From Burkholderiales bacterium 67-32 (GTDB taxonomy: Bacteria > Pseudomonadota > Gammaproteobacteria > Burkholderiales > Burkholderiaceae_B): DNA of 64,000 nt. The stretch lies in NCBI GenBank assembly GCA_001898625.1, contig MKUP01000032.1:1-64000 (forward strand), written 5' to 3'. The notes beneath the pieces are model-generated. The model did not search any database. It saw nothing but the letters and a program-made list of their open reading frames with translations, and was not told where the DNA came from. A program made the position numbers and the translations under genes. Position 1 is the first letter of the stretch. The number at the start of each line of letters is the position of its first letter. Shown piece by piece: positions 8,745 to 17,980 of the stretch.

Positions 8745-9571
8745 ACGTCGATCTGCACTGCCACTCCCAGGTGTCGGACGGCATGCTGCCGCCCGCCGAA
8801 CTGGCGGCGCGCGCGCGCCGCAATGGCGTCGACGTACTGGCGCTGACCGACCACGACGAGATCGGCGGCCTGCACGAGGCCGCGGTGGCCTCGCGGGAAC
8901 TGGGCATGCGTTTCGTGCCGGGGGTGGAAATATCGGTCACCTGGGCCGGCGAAACGGTTCACATCGTGGGTCTGCGTGTCGATCCCGACGACGCGGTGCT
9001 GGTCGAGGGGCTGCGCGACACCCGCTCCGGCCGCGAGCGCCGGGCCCGCGAAATGGCGGCGCAACTGGCGGCGGTCGGCATTCCGGACGCGTTCGAAGGA
9101 GCACTGCTCCACGTCGGCAATCCGCAGCTCATCAGCCGCACGCACTTCGCGCGCTTCCTGGTCGAGCGCGGCGTGTGCAAGGACGTGGGCGAGGTCTTCC
9201 AGAACTACCTGGTGGAGGGCAAGCCCGGCTACGTACCCATGCGCTGGGCCACGCTGCCCGATGCCGTGGAATGGATACGGGGCGCCGGCGGCGTGGCCGC
9301 CATCGCCCATCCGGGCCGTTATCCCTACACGCCGCTGCAGTTCCACGCGCTGTACGATGAATTCCTGCAACTGGGCGGGCGAGGCATCGAGGTCGTCACG
9401 GGCAGCCATACGCCCGATCAATACCGCGAATATGCCGAGGTCGCCACCCGCTACGGTTTCCTGGCTTCGCGCGGCTCGGACTTCCACGGCCCCGAGGAAA
9501 GCCGGGTCGACCTGGGCTGCCTGCCTCCCTTGCCCGCGCAGCTGACGCCTATCTGGCACGACTGGTTTTGA
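8729..9571 (+). CDS. PHP-domain phosphoesterase (RNase AM / nucleoside bisphosphate phosphatase type)
   Basis: 280 residues. PHP-domain metal site residues are visible as DLHCHSQVSDG, the LTDHDEIGG motif and PGVEIS, then AIAHPGRYP and SRGSDFHGP. This is the YciV/TrpH group. Characterised members remove phosphate from 3',5'-nucleoside bisphosphates and trim 5' ends of RNA (RNase AM). The start is inside the 3' end of the hydrolase gene. greB follows immediately, so hydrolase, PHP protein and greB probably share a transcript. Confidence 0.87.
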   Translation: MESVLNVDLHCHSQVSDGMLPPAELAARARRNGVDVLALTDHDEIGGLHEAAVASRELGMRFVPGVEISVTWAGETVHIVGLRVDPDDAVLVEGLRDTRSGRERRAREMAAQLAAVGIPDAFEGALLHVGNPQLISRTHFARFLVERGVCKDVGEVFQNYLVEGKPGYVPMRWATLPDAVEWIRGAGGVAAIAHPGRYPYTPLQFHALYDEFLQLGGRGIEVVTGSHTPDQYREYAEVATRYGFLASRGSDFHGPEESRVDLGCLPPLPAQLTPIWHDWF

Positions 9572-9576
9572 GTTTC

Positions 9577-10140
9577 ATGAACAAGGCTTTTGTCAAAGAA
9601 TCCGAGGGCCAGGACGACGACGACCTGCCCGAGCACCTGGCCCTGCCGGCAGGCGTGCGCAACTACATGACGCCCGACGGCTATGCGCGCCTGCGCGGCG
9701 AACTGGTCCACCTGATGAACGTGGAGCGGCCGTCGGTGGTCCAGATCGTGTCGTGGGCCGCCTCCAATGGCGACCGTTCCGAGAACGGCGACTACTTGTA
9801 CGGCAAGAAGCGCCTGCGCGAGATCGACCGCCGCATGCGCTTCCTGACGCGCCGCCTGGATATCGCCGAAGTGGTGGATACCTCCGCCCAGCCCAATCGC
9901 GACCAGGTGTTCTTCGGCGCCACGGTCACCTACATGGACCGTGCCGGCGCGGAACATACCGTGACCATCGTGGGTGTGGACGAGGCCGAGCCGCTGCAAG
10001 GCCGGATCAGCTGGATCTCGCCCGTGGCGCGCGCCCTGATCAAGGCGCGCGAGGGCGACACGGTCATGCTGCGCACCCCGGCGGGCGTGGATGAACTGGA
10101 AATCCTGGAAGTGGGCTACCCGGACCCGGCGCCGCAGTAG
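9577..10140 (+). CDS. greB: Transcript cleavage factor GreB
   Basis: 187 residues from the ATG at 9577; a TTG at 9568 overlapping the previous stop is an alternative. GreB enters the RNA polymerase secondary channel and stimulates cleavage of backtracked RNA. The coiled-coil tip acidic residues are in GDRSENGDYLYGKKRLREIDRR, and the FKBP-like C-terminal domain has SPVARALIKAREGD. The N-terminal extension of about 30 residues with a DDDD patch is common in this lineage. It is convergent with spoT. Confidence 0.95.
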   Translation: MNKAFVKESEGQDDDDLPEHLALPAGVRNYMTPDGYARLRGELVHLMNVERPSVVQIVSWAASNGDRSENGDYLYGKKRLREIDRRMRFLTRRLDIAEVVDTSAQPNRDQVFFGATVTYMDRAGAEHTVTIVGVDEAEPLQGRISWISPVARALIKAREGDTVMLRTPAGVDELEILEVGYPDPAPQ

Positions 10141-10148
10141 CGGGCCGG

Positions 10149-12407
10149 TCAGCCCTTGACGCGGATGATGCGCTGGACCTGGGGCACGCGCCGCAGGTGG
10201 CGAATGACCTGAGCCAGGTGCTGCCGGCTCTCGACCTGGATGGTGAAGTGCACCGCCACGGTGGACGAGGCCTCGTCCTGCATGGAGACGTGGGTGATGT
10301 TGGCGTCGGAGGCCGAGATCTCGGCCGCCACGCGGCCCAGCACGCCGCGCTCCTGGCGCAGCACCACGTCGATGCGCACGGTGAAATGGCGCGAGGTCTG
10401 GTCGTCCCAGGCCACGTCCAGCCAGCGTTCCGGTTCACGGGCGCGTTGGCGCCGGGCGTTGGGGCAGTCTTCGGTATGAACCACCAGGCCATGGCCCAGG
10501 CGCACGTAGGCGACGATGGCATCCCCGGGGATGGGGGTGCAGCAGGGCGCCAGTTGCACCGCCAGGCCTTCGTTGCCCTGGATGCGTATGGGCGTGGCCG
10601 TGCCCTGTTCCGTGTAGCGTTCCACCTGTTCGGCGGTGGTCGAGATGGGGTCGCCTTCGGGCATGAAGCGGCGCGCGACCACCGCCGCGAGCCGCTTGCC
10701 CAGCCCGATGTCGGCCAGGATTTCGTCGCGCGAGCGCGCGCCGCTGCCGCGCGCCAGCTTGTCCCAGATCGGGTCCGTGCTGTCCGGCATCGGCATGTTC
10801 ATGGACTTGAGCGCCTGGCCCAGCAGGCGTTCGCCGAAGCTGACGGACTCCTCGTACTTGACCGTGCGCAGGTAGTGGCGGATTTCCGAGCGCGCCTTGC
10901 CGGTGCGCACGAAGTTCAGCCACTGGGCATTGGGACGGGAATGCTCGGCGGTGACGATCTCGACCGCGTCGCCGCTCTTGAGCTCGGTGCGCAGCGGCAC
11001 GAATTCGCTGTTGACCTTGGCGGCTACCGTCTGGTTGCCGACGTCGGTGTGGATGCTGTAGGCGAAGTCGATGGGCGTGGCGCCGCGCGGCAGCGAGATG
11101 ATCTTGCCGCGGGGCGTGAAGACGTAGACCGCATCGGGGAACAGGTCGACCTTCACGTGCTCCAGGAACTCGCTGCTGTCCCCGGTCTGGCGCTGGATGT
11201 CGAGCAGCGACTGCAGCCACTGGTGAGTGCGCTTCTGCAGGTCGTTCAGGTCGACGTCGGAAGTCTTGTACAGCCAGTGCGCCGCCACGCCGCTCTCGGC
11301 CACCTGGTTCATGTCGCGCGTGCGGATCTGGAACTCCACTGGCGTTCCGTAGGGGCCCACCAGCGTCGTGTGCAACGACTGGTAGCCGTTGACCTTGGGG
11401 ATGGCGATGTAGTCCTTGAACTTGCCGGGCACCGGCCGGAACAACTGGTGCAGCGTGCCCAGCGCCAGGTAGCACTCGGGCTGCGAATTGACCACGATGC
11501 GAAAGCCGTAGATGTCCAGCACTTCCGAGAACGATTTCTTCTGTTCCAGCATCTTGGTGTAGATGCCGTACAGGTTCTTCTCGCGGCCATTGACCTCGGC
11601 CTCGATGCCGGCGGCCGGCAGCGCGGCGCGCACGGCCTCCTGGATCTTGCCCACCAGCTCGCGGCGGTTGCCGCGCGCGGCCAGCACCGCCTTGCGCAGC
11701 ACCATGTAGCGGTGGTGGTACATCGCCTCGAAGCAGAGTTCCTGCAGTTCGCGGTAGATGATGTTCAGCCCCAGGCGGTGGGCGATGGGCGAATAGATCT
11801 CGAGCGTTTCCCGCGCCACGCGGCGGCGCTTCTCGTGGCTGACGGCGCCCAGCGTGCGCATGTTGTGCAGCCGGTCGGCCAGCTTGATCAGGATGACGCG
11901 CACGTCGCGCGCCATGGCCAGCAGCATCTTGCGGAAGCTCTCGGCCTGTTGCTCGGCCTTGCTGGCGAACTCCAGCCGGTCCAGCTTGGACAGGCCGTCG
12001 ACCAGTTCGGCGACCTCGGTGCCGAAGCGTTCGATCAACTCCTGCTTGGTGACGCCCTGGTCTTCCATGACGTCGTGGAGCAGGGCGGCCATCAGCGCCG
12101 CCGCGTCCAGTTTCCAGGCGGCGCAGATTTCGGTGACGGCGATGGGGTGCGAAATGTACGGCTCGCCACTGGCGCGGAACTGGCCCAGGTGCGCTTCGTC
12201 GGAGAAACGATAGGCTTCGCGCACCCGGCGGACGTCCTCCGGGCTGAGATACTGCGAAATGGTTTCGGCCAGCGGGGCGAACGAGACGCCGGCGGCGGCC
12301 GGCGCGGGACTGGCTGAGGCGAGCGCCTGGGAACCGGCGGCGGCAGCAACTGCTATCGGTGTTCCGGAAGTACTCCCGGAACGCGAGGAAGAAACTGGAA
12401 ATCCCAT
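10149..12407 (-). CDS. spoT: Bifunctional (p)ppGpp synthetase/hydrolase SpoT
   Basis: 752 residues. The domain order is an Ala-rich start, the HD hydrolase domain (HDVMEDQ at 111-117), and the RelA/SpoT synthetase domain (LYGIYTKM, LDIYGFRIVV). The TGS domain (VYVFTPRGKIISLPRGATP) follows, then a C-terminal ACT domain. The GKFKDYIA loop is the Arg/Lys-x-Lys-Asp type found in bifunctional enzymes rather than the acidic RelA type. It controls the stringent response and ppGpp removal. It lies downstream of gmk and rpoZ, the conserved gmk-rpoZ-spoT order. Confidence 0.96.
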   Translation of the reverse strand: MGFPVSSSRSGSTSGTPIAVAAAAGSQALASASPAPAAAGVSFAPLAETISQYLSPEDVRRVREAYRFSDEAHLGQFRASGEPYISHPIAVTEICAAWKLDAAALMAALLHDVMEDQGVTKQELIERFGTEVAELVDGLSKLDRLEFASKAEQQAESFRKMLLAMARDVRVILIKLADRLHNMRTLGAVSHEKRRRVARETLEIYSPIAHRLGLNIIYRELQELCFEAMYHHRYMVLRKAVLAARGNRRELVGKIQEAVRAALPAAGIEAEVNGREKNLYGIYTKMLEQKKSFSEVLDIYGFRIVVNSQPECYLALGTLHQLFRPVPGKFKDYIAIPKVNGYQSLHTTLVGPYGTPVEFQIRTRDMNQVAESGVAAHWLYKTSDVDLNDLQKRTHQWLQSLLDIQRQTGDSSEFLEHVKVDLFPDAVYVFTPRGKIISLPRGATPIDFAYSIHTDVGNQTVAAKVNSEFVPLRTELKSGDAVEIVTAEHSRPNAQWLNFVRTGKARSEIRHYLRTVKYEESVSFGERLLGQALKSMNMPMPDSTDPIWDKLARGSGARSRDEILADIGLGKRLAAVVARRFMPEGDPISTTAEQVERYTEQGTATPIRIQGNEGLAVQLAPCCTPIPGDAIVAYVRLGHGLVVHTEDCPNARRQRAREPERWLDVAWDDQTSRHFTVRIDVVLRQERGVLGRVAAEISASDANITHVSMQDEASSTVAVHFTIQVESRQHLAQVIRHLRRVPQVQRIIRVKG

Positions 12408-12500
12408 GGTCGCCTCAGGAGGAGCGCCCCCGGGGGGACCGGGCCGCTCCAGGCATCGCCGGCCTGTGTGCCGGCGGCAAGACCGTCATGGTCTTGGAAA

Positions 12501-12704
12501 TCAGGTGGGGACCTTTTTCAGCATTTCCACCCCGGTCACGCCGGAAGCGACCTCGCGCAGCGCGGTAACGGTCGGCTTGTCCTTGCTATCGAGCTTGGGG
12601 GCATGGCCCTGGGCCAGTTGCCGGGCGCGATAGGTCGCCACGAGGGTCAGTTTGAACCGGTTCGGAATTTGCTTCAAGCAGTCTTCTACGGTGATACGTG
12701 CCAT
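12501..12704 (-). CDS. rpoZ: RNA polymerase omega subunit
   Basis: 67 residues beginning [17 protein letters not shown], the canonical omega start; the frame extends further upstream but family length and the GGACCCTC-type purine context of the ATG favour 12704. Omega helps fold and assemble the beta-prime subunit and forms part of the ppGpp site 1. Contains the conserved [13 protein letters not shown] segment. It lies between gmk and spoT on the same strand. A GCCGGC-loop-GCCGGC hairpin sits between rpoZ and spoT at 12458-12475. Confidence 0.96.
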   Translation of the reverse strand: MARITVEDCLKQIPNRFKLTLVATYRARQLAQGHAPKLDSKDKPTVTALREVASGVTGVEMLKKVPT

Positions 12705-12739
12705 GAGGGTCCCTGAAAGCTGTGCGTACTGGACGCGAG

Positions 12740-13381
12740 TCAAAGCGGTGCGGAAGTTTGCGGAATGCCCAGTTGCGAAAACAGGCTGGCATGCCGGGCC
12801 GCCTGAGAACGAAAACGCAGCCTGGCGGCGGTAACGATCGTCGTCATGTCGGCCAAGGCTGCGCTAAAGTCTTGATTAATAATAACATATTCGAATTCGG
12901 GAGCATGCGCGAACTCGCCCCCCGCCGCCAGCAGCCGCCGCGCGATCACATGGGACTCGTCCTGGCCGCGTTCGTGCAGCCGGGTTTCCAGGGCTTCGAT
13001 GGACGGCGGAAGGATGAAGATGCCGATGGCTTCAGGGAATTTGGAGCGCACCTGACGGGCTCCCTGCCAATCGATTTCCAGCAGGACGTCGTTGCCGGCC
13101 TCGGTCTGGCGCTGAATCCAGCTGCGCGGCGTACCGTAGAAATTCCCGTGCACCTCGGCCCATTCGAGCAGGTCGTCCTCGCGCTGCATCTTCTCGAAGG
13201 CGGGGACGGTGACGAAGTGGTATTCCTTGCCGTCGGTTTCACCCGGACGGGGCGGGCGCGTGGTGCAGGAAATCGACAAGCGGATTTCAGGTCTGGCCTT
13301 GAGCAGGGCGTTGACCAGGCTGGACTTGCCGGCGCCGCTGGGTGCGACGACCATGAAGACGTTACCGGCGCGTGGAGGCAT
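12740..13381 (-). CDS. gmk: Guanylate kinase
   Basis: 213 residues; phosphorylates GMP to GDP with ATP. The P-loop APSGAGKSS is near residue 13, the GMP-binding segment is [13 protein letters not shown], and EYHFV and the lid region follow. First gene of the gmk-rpoZ-spoT block. In many bacteria yicC is directly upstream of gmk; here yicC is at 56.9 kb, so this neighbourhood has been interrupted or rearranged. Confidence 0.96.
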   Translation of the reverse strand: MPPRAGNVFMVVAPSGAGKSSLVNALLKARPEIRLSISCTTRPPRPGETDGKEYHFVTVPAFEKMQREDDLLEWAEVHGNFYGTPRSWIQRQTEAGNDVLLEIDWQGARQVRSKFPEAIGIFILPPSIEALETRLHERGQDESHVIARRLLAAGGEFAHAPEFEYVIINQDFSAALADMTTIVTAARLRFRSQAARHASLFSQLGIPQTSAPL

Positions 13382-13479
13382 GAATCAGAGCGGCAAACAA
13401 AAAAATATTATATCCCCCCGTTTACCGAGTGACGCAAGAACGCGCTGCCCAGCACCGAGACACCCCCGCGCAGACCCAG

Positions 13480-13532
13480 GATGCGGTGGATCCGGCTCCG
13501 CCGGTCCACCCGCATCGCCCCCCTGGGGGGGC
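13480..13532. repeat. REP-like intergenic palindrome with C/G-run stem
   Basis: A long imperfect palindrome at 13480-13516 (GATGCGGTGGATCCGGC arm, TCC loop, near-matching return arm) is followed at once by a second stem of C-run and G-run (13517-13532). It lies between the gmk start and the MlaC stop. Such double palindromes are common intergenic REP-type repeats in Burkholderiales; it may also end MlaC transcription. I recognise the style, not a named family. Confidence 0.5.
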
Positions 13533-13537
13533 GCGCG

Positions 13538-14230
13538 TCAGCGCGTAGGGGGGGTATTCATTTTTTGATTATTGGTTTGCAGGGCCTTGATGATGGCGTC
13601 CACGCCGCCTTGCGAGCCGATGGAGGCGAACTGGTCACGGTAATTCTGGATGAACCAGACGCCCAGGACGTTCAAGTCGTAGATCTTCCAGCCCTGGGCG
13701 CTTTTCTCTAGCCGGTAGTCGACGGGGATGGGGTCGCGCTGGCCGTCGCTGACCGTAGTGCGCACGACGACGTCGGTGGCGCCGGGTTCGGCGCGGAAGG
13801 GGCGCATGTCGACGCGGGCCTGCGGGGTGATGGTGGAGACCGAGCCGCCGTAGGTGCGCACCAGCATGTTGCGGAATTCCTTCACGAGCGCCGTGCGCTG
13901 CTCGGGCGTGGCCTGGCGCCAATAGCGGCCCACCGCCAGCCGGGTGGTCTTCTCGAAGTCCACGTAGGGCAGGATGAGTTCGTCGACGGCCTGGTTGATT
14001 TTCTCGGGCGAGCCGGATTTCAGTTCCTGGTCCTTGCGGATGCGCTCCAGCACGTTGTTGGCCGCCTTCTGGATGATCACGTTGGGCGGATCCTGCGGGT
14101 CGGGCGCCTGCGCGCGGGCCTGGCCGGCGGCGAAGAAGGCGAGGGCCAGCGCGGTGGCCCAGCAGGCGAGCCAGGCCAGGCGGTGGCGGGTCGGGGCGAG
14201 GGCTTGGAGGGCGAGGCGCGAGTCGAGCAT
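13538..14230 (-). CDS. MlaC-like phospholipid-binding periplasmic protein
   Basis: About 230 residues from the ATG at 14230 (GGGAG is upstream); a longer frame to 14353 lacks a good start. A signal peptide (AWLACWATALALAFFAAGQARAQ) precedes the Tgt2/MlaC domain: PYVDFEKTTRLAVGRYWRQA, LVKEFRNMLVRTYG and the NLPVDYRL-like strands. MlaC ferries phospholipids between outer and inner membrane for the MlaFEDB complex. No mlaF/E/D genes adjoin it, so it is an orphan paralogue or serves a distant complex. Confidence 0.85.
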   Translation of the reverse strand: MLDSRLALQALAPTRHRLAWLACWATALALAFFAAGQARAQAPDPQDPPNVIIQKAANNVLERIRKDQELKSGSPEKINQAVDELILPYVDFEKTTRLAVGRYWRQATPEQRTALVKEFRNMLVRTYGGSVSTITPQARVDMRPFRAEPGATDVVVRTTVSDGQRDPIPVDYRLEKSAQGWKIYDLNVLGVWFIQNYRDQFASIGSQGGVDAIIKALQTNNQKMNTPPTR

Positions 14231-14406
14231 GGGATCTCCCTGGACGGACGGCGAACGGAGGCCGCCGGTATGTATTGGAGGGTACATCACGCCCGGTGTT
14301 CCGGACGACTGAAACAGAATGCTGCAAAAACCGGACCGGGCCGATGGCGGCACCTCGCTGTGCTATGTTTTCCGATCATTCCCTTCCCCCTCTCGCGGAT
14401 TGCGCC

Positions 14407-16263
14407 ATGACCTCGACTTCCCCCCCCGCCATACGGCTCGTCAAGCGCTACGACGTGCGCGATTTCTTCCGGAAGCCGGAACGTTCCAGCTATCGCATTT
14501 CGCCCGACGGCCGCCACCTGGCCTTCCTGGCGCCGGCCCAGGGCCGGCAGAACGTGCACGTGCAGGCGCTGGACGAACAAGGCGTTCCCACCGGCCCGGC
14601 GCGGGCCCTGACCGGCGAGGCCGAACGGGACGTGGGCGGATTCTTCTGGAAGGGGCCGGGCCACATCCTGTACATCAAGGATTTCGGCGGCGACGAGAAC
14701 TTCCATCTGCTGTCGGTGCCGCTGGACGGCACGTCCGAGCCGACCGACCTCACGCCCTATGACGGCGTGCGCGCCGACGTGGTGGACGACCTGATCGACG
14801 ACGACGCCCACGTGCTGCTGTCCCACAACCGGCGGGACCCACAGGTGTTCGACGTGTTCCGCGTCGAAGTGGCCACCGGCAGGGAAGAACTGATCGCGCA
14901 GAACCCCGGCAACATCACCGGCTGGGCCACCGACCACGACGGCCGGCTGCGGCTGGCGGTGGCCACGGACGGGGTCAACAACACCTTGCTCTACCGCGAC
15001 AGCGAGGCCGAGGAATTCCGTCCCATCCTGACCACGGATTTCAAGGAAACCGTCGCGCCGCTGTTCTTCACGTTCGACAACAGGCGCATCTACGTCAGCT
15101 CCAACCGCGGCCGCGACAAGGCCGCGCTGTTCGAATTCGACCCGCATACCGCCCGCGAAGGCGCGCTGATATTCGAGCACCCCGAGGTCGACGTCTCGGG
15201 GCTGGCCTATTCGAACCAGCGCAAGGTGCTGACCGAGATCGGCTACGTGACCTGGAAGGCGCAGCGCCAGGTGCTGGATCCGGCCACCGCCGAGATCTAC
15301 GCCGACCTGGAAAGCCAGCTGCGCGGCTACGAGATCGCGCTGCAAAGCGAGACGCGGGACGAGACCCGCTTCGTCGTGGCGGCCTACAACGACCGCACGC
15401 AGGGCGCGCGCTACCTGTACGACGCCGCCTCGCGCAAGCTGACCAAGCTGGGCGAGATCCAGCCGTGGCTGTTGGAACGCGACATGGCACCGATGAAACC
15501 GGTGCGCTACACCGCGCGCGACGGCCTGAAGATCGACGGCTACCTGACGCTGCCCGTGGGCGTGACGCCGCGCAAGCTGCCGGTCATCATCCATCCCCAT
15601 GGCGGGCCGTGGGCGCGCGATACCTGGGGCTACAACCCCGAGGTGCAGTTCCTGGCCAATCGCGGCTATGCCGTGCTGCAGATGAATTTCCGGGGATCCA
15701 CCGGCTACGGGCGCAAGTTCTGGGAAGCGTCGTTCAGGCAGTGGGGCCGGGCCATGCAGGACGACATCACCGATGGCGTCGAATGGCTCAAGCGCGAGGG
15801 CATCGCCGATCCGGCGCGCATCGCCATCTATGGCGGCAGCTACGGCGGCTACGCCACGCTGGCCGGCATCGCGTTCACGCCGGACCTGTACGCCGCGGCC
15901 GTGGACTACGTGGGGGTGTCGAACCTGTTCACGTTCATGGACACGATCCCGCCCTACTGGAAGCCTTTCCTGGACTCCATGCACGAGATGGTCGGCGATC
16001 CGGAGCGGGACAAGGACATGCTGCACGCGGCGTCGCCGGTCTTCTTCGTCGATCGGATCAAGGCGCCGCTGTTCGTCGCCCAGGGGGCGAAGGACCCGCG
16101 GGTCAACAAGGACGAGAGCGACCAGATCGTGGCCGCCTTGCGCGCGCGCGGTGTGGAGGTCGAGTACATGGTCAAGGACAACGAAGGGCACGGCTTTCAC
16201 AACGAAGAGAACCAGTTCGAGTTCTACGCTGCGATGGAAGCGTTCCTGGCCAAGTACCTGTAA
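14407..16263 (+). CDS. S9-family serine peptidase (prolyl oligopeptidase-like)
   Basis: 618 residues from the ATG at 14407 (MTSTSPPAIRLVKRYDV); earlier ATGs in frame lie in non-family sequence. The N-terminal beta-propeller has WD40-like repeats (ISPDGRHLAFLAP). The C-terminal alpha/beta-hydrolase domain carries the Ser nucleophile in YGGSYGGYATLAG, Asp in QGAKDPRVNKDES and His in DNEGHGF, a complete triad. No signal peptide, so cytosolic. Such enzymes degrade short or acylated peptides. It is divergent from the MlaC gene and convergent with the DsbA-like gene. Confidence 0.9.
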   Translation: MTSTSPPAIRLVKRYDVRDFFRKPERSSYRISPDGRHLAFLAPAQGRQNVHVQALDEQGVPTGPARALTGEAERDVGGFFWKGPGHILYIKDFGGDENFHLLSVPLDGTSEPTDLTPYDGVRADVVDDLIDDDAHVLLSHNRRDPQVFDVFRVEVATGREELIAQNPGNITGWATDHDGRLRLAVATDGVNNTLLYRDSEAEEFRPILTTDFKETVAPLFFTFDNRRIYVSSNRGRDKAALFEFDPHTAREGALIFEHPEVDVSGLAYSNQRKVLTEIGYVTWKAQRQVLDPATAEIYADLESQLRGYEIALQSETRDETRFVVAAYNDRTQGARYLYDAASRKLTKLGEIQPWLLERDMAPMKPVRYTARDGLKIDGYLTLPVGVTPRKLPVIIHPHGGPWARDTWGYNPEVQFLANRGYAVLQMNFRGSTGYGRKFWEASFRQWGRAMQDDITDGVEWLKREGIADPARIAIYGGSYGGYATLAGIAFTPDLYAAAVDYVGVSNLFTFMDTIPPYWKPFLDSMHEMVGDPERDKDMLHAASPVFFVDRIKAPLFVAQGAKDPRVNKDESDQIVAALRARGVEVEYMVKDNEGHGFHNEENQFEFYAAMEAFLAKYL

Positions 16264-16267
16264 GGCC

Positions 16268-16909
16268 CTAGTCCAGCAATTCCGCCAGCGCGGCGCGCCA
16301 CTCGTCGACGTGGCCCAGGTAGCGGCCGGTGTCCAGCACCCGGTAGCGGCCGTTGCGTTCCAGCGCGAAGGTCGGGAAGCCCTGGCCGCCGGCATGGGCG
16401 AGCAGGGCGCGGCTTTTGGCGATGTGGTCGCGCGTCGGCTGGCCTTCCCGCGCGGCATAGGCGGCTTCGAAGGCCGGCCGGTCCAAGCCGATGTCGGCCG
16501 CCATCTCGGCCAGCACCCCGGCATCGGCGATGCGCCGGCCTTCCACGTAATGGGCGCGTTGCAGGCGGGCCAGCAGGTCGAGGTCGCGTCCTTCTCCGCC
16601 CGCGTCGAGCGCGGCCAGGATGGCGGTGATGGGCGGTTCGGAATCGAACACCGCGTCGTGGTCGCGCAGCAGGCCGTCGAAATAGGCTTGCCCGAAAGGC
16701 TGGCCGGTCATGGCGGCGATGCGGCGGTCATGGGGCATGACGTAGTTGCGCAGCCGGTCGGTCACGGGCTGGCGATTGCTGCCGGCCATCATGCCGCCGC
16801 CGTGCGCGGTCACGGGCAGCAGCCCGCGGGCCGCCGCCAGCAACGGGGCCGAGGCATAACACCAGCCGCAGAAGGGATCGTAGATATAGTGAAGCCTGGT
16901 CGTTTCCAT
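16268..16909 (-). CDS. DsbA-family thioredoxin-fold protein (FrnE-like)
   Basis: About 214 residues from the ATG at 16909 (METTRLHYIYDP). The N-terminal active site is CGWC at residues 14-17, as in FrnE/DsbA-type cytosolic oxidoreductases and 2-hydroxychromene-2-carboxylate isomerase relatives. No signal peptide with this start, so probably cytoplasmic. A conserved cis-proline-type loop (GQGFPTFALE) is near the end. It is divergent from a LysR gene across an AT-rich 108-bp region, its likely regulator. Confidence 0.82.
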   Translation of the reverse strand: METTRLHYIYDPFCGWCYASAPLLAAARGLLPVTAHGGGMMAGSNRQPVTDRLRNYVMPHDRRIAAMTGQPFGQAYFDGLLRDHDAVFDSEPPITAILAALDAGGEGRDLDLLARLQRAHYVEGRRIADAGVLAEMAADIGLDRPAFEAAYAAREGQPTRDHIAKSRALLAHAGGQGFPTFALERNGRYRVLDTGRYLGHVDEWRAALAELLD

Positions 16910-17017
16910 GATGGGGGCCAATGGCGTCGGGATTTTGTCAGGTGTCAGGATAATTACAAAAAACGATAGTAAAAACCGTAGAATCAAGAATTATTTGTTG
17001 CTGGAACCGGTCAGGTC

Positions 17018-17980
17018 ATGGACAGACTCAGCGCAATGCGCGTATTCGTCGAGGTAGTGGACCGGGGCAGCCAGTCCGCCGCGGCCGAGGCGCTGGAACT
17101 GTCGCGGCCGGCCGTGTCACGCTATCTGGCCGAGCTTGAGGAATGGGTGGGCGCCCGGCTGTTGCACCGGACCACGCGCCGGCTGAGCCTGACGCCGCCC
17201 GGCGCCGAGATGCTTGCCCGCTGCCGCCAGATGCTGGAACTCGAGGGCGACATGCGCGCCGCCGTGTCCAGCCCGGACAGCGCGCCGCGCGGCGTACTGC
17301 GCGTGACGGCCAGTACGTCCTTCGGGCAGGCCCATCTTGCGCCGGCCATCGTCGATTACACCCGCCGGTATCCCGACGTGGCGGTGGACATGGTCATGGC
17401 CGACCGCACCGTCAATCTGGTCGACGAACGCATCGACCTCGCGCTGCGCGTCACCAACGACCTCGATCCCAACCTGATCGCGCGCCGGCTGGCGGCATGC
17501 CGGTCGGTGCTGTGCGCCTCGCCCGGCTACCTGAGCCAGCACGGCGTACCGGGCAGGCTGGAGGAACTCGGCCTGCACAATTGCCTGACCCATTCGTATA
17601 CCGGCAAGAGCCTGTGGCATTTCGTCCGCGCCGGCGCGCCGGTGTCGGTCGCGGTGGGCGGAAACATCAGCTCCAACGAAGCCACCACGCTGGTCGAGGC
17701 GACGGTGTGCGGAGCCGGGATCGCGATGCTGCCGACCTATGCCGTGGGCGAGCTGGTGCGCGCGGAACGCCTGCGGGTGTTGCTGCCCGAGACGCCGCCG
17801 CGCGACATGACCCTGTACGGCGTCTACACCTCGCGCAAGCACATGCCGCCCACGCTGCGCACGCTGCTCGATTTCCTCGCGCAGCGTTTCTCGGACCCGC
17901 CGGCCTGGGATACCGAACTGCAGGACACGCTGGCCGCGCAGGCCGCGCGCGGCCTGCGCGGCGTAGACCATCACCAGTAG
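17018..17980 (+). CDS. LysR-family transcriptional regulator
   Basis: 320 residues with N-terminal winged HTH (MRVFVEVVDRGSQSAAAEAL, then SRPAVSRYLAELEEWVG) and the effector domain of the DsdC/PecT-like subgroup that often controls oxidative or efflux functions. It is divergent from the DsbA-like gene with AT-rich spacer DNA between them. Its last 10 bases overlap the convergent ugd 3' end. Confidence 0.88.
   Translation: MDRLSAMRVFVEVVDRGSQSAAAEALELSRPAVSRYLAELEEWVGARLLHRTTRRLSLTPPGAEMLARCRQMLELEGDMRAAVSSPDSAPRGVLRVTASTSFGQAHLAPAIVDYTRRYPDVAVDMVMADRTVNLVDERIDLALRVTNDLDPNLIARRLAACRSVLCASPGYLSQHGVPGRLEELGLHNCLTHSYTGKSLWHFVRAGAPVSVAVGGNISSNEATTLVEATVCGAGIAMLPTYAVGELVRAERLRVLLPETPPRDMTLYGVYTSRKHMPPTLRTLLDFLAQRFSDPPAWDTELQDTLAAQAARGLRGVDHHQ

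Noticed and set aside
10197-12317. Long plus-strand frame opposite spoT
   Set aside because: Shadow of the spoT gene in GC-rich DNA; its translation lacks any family motif.
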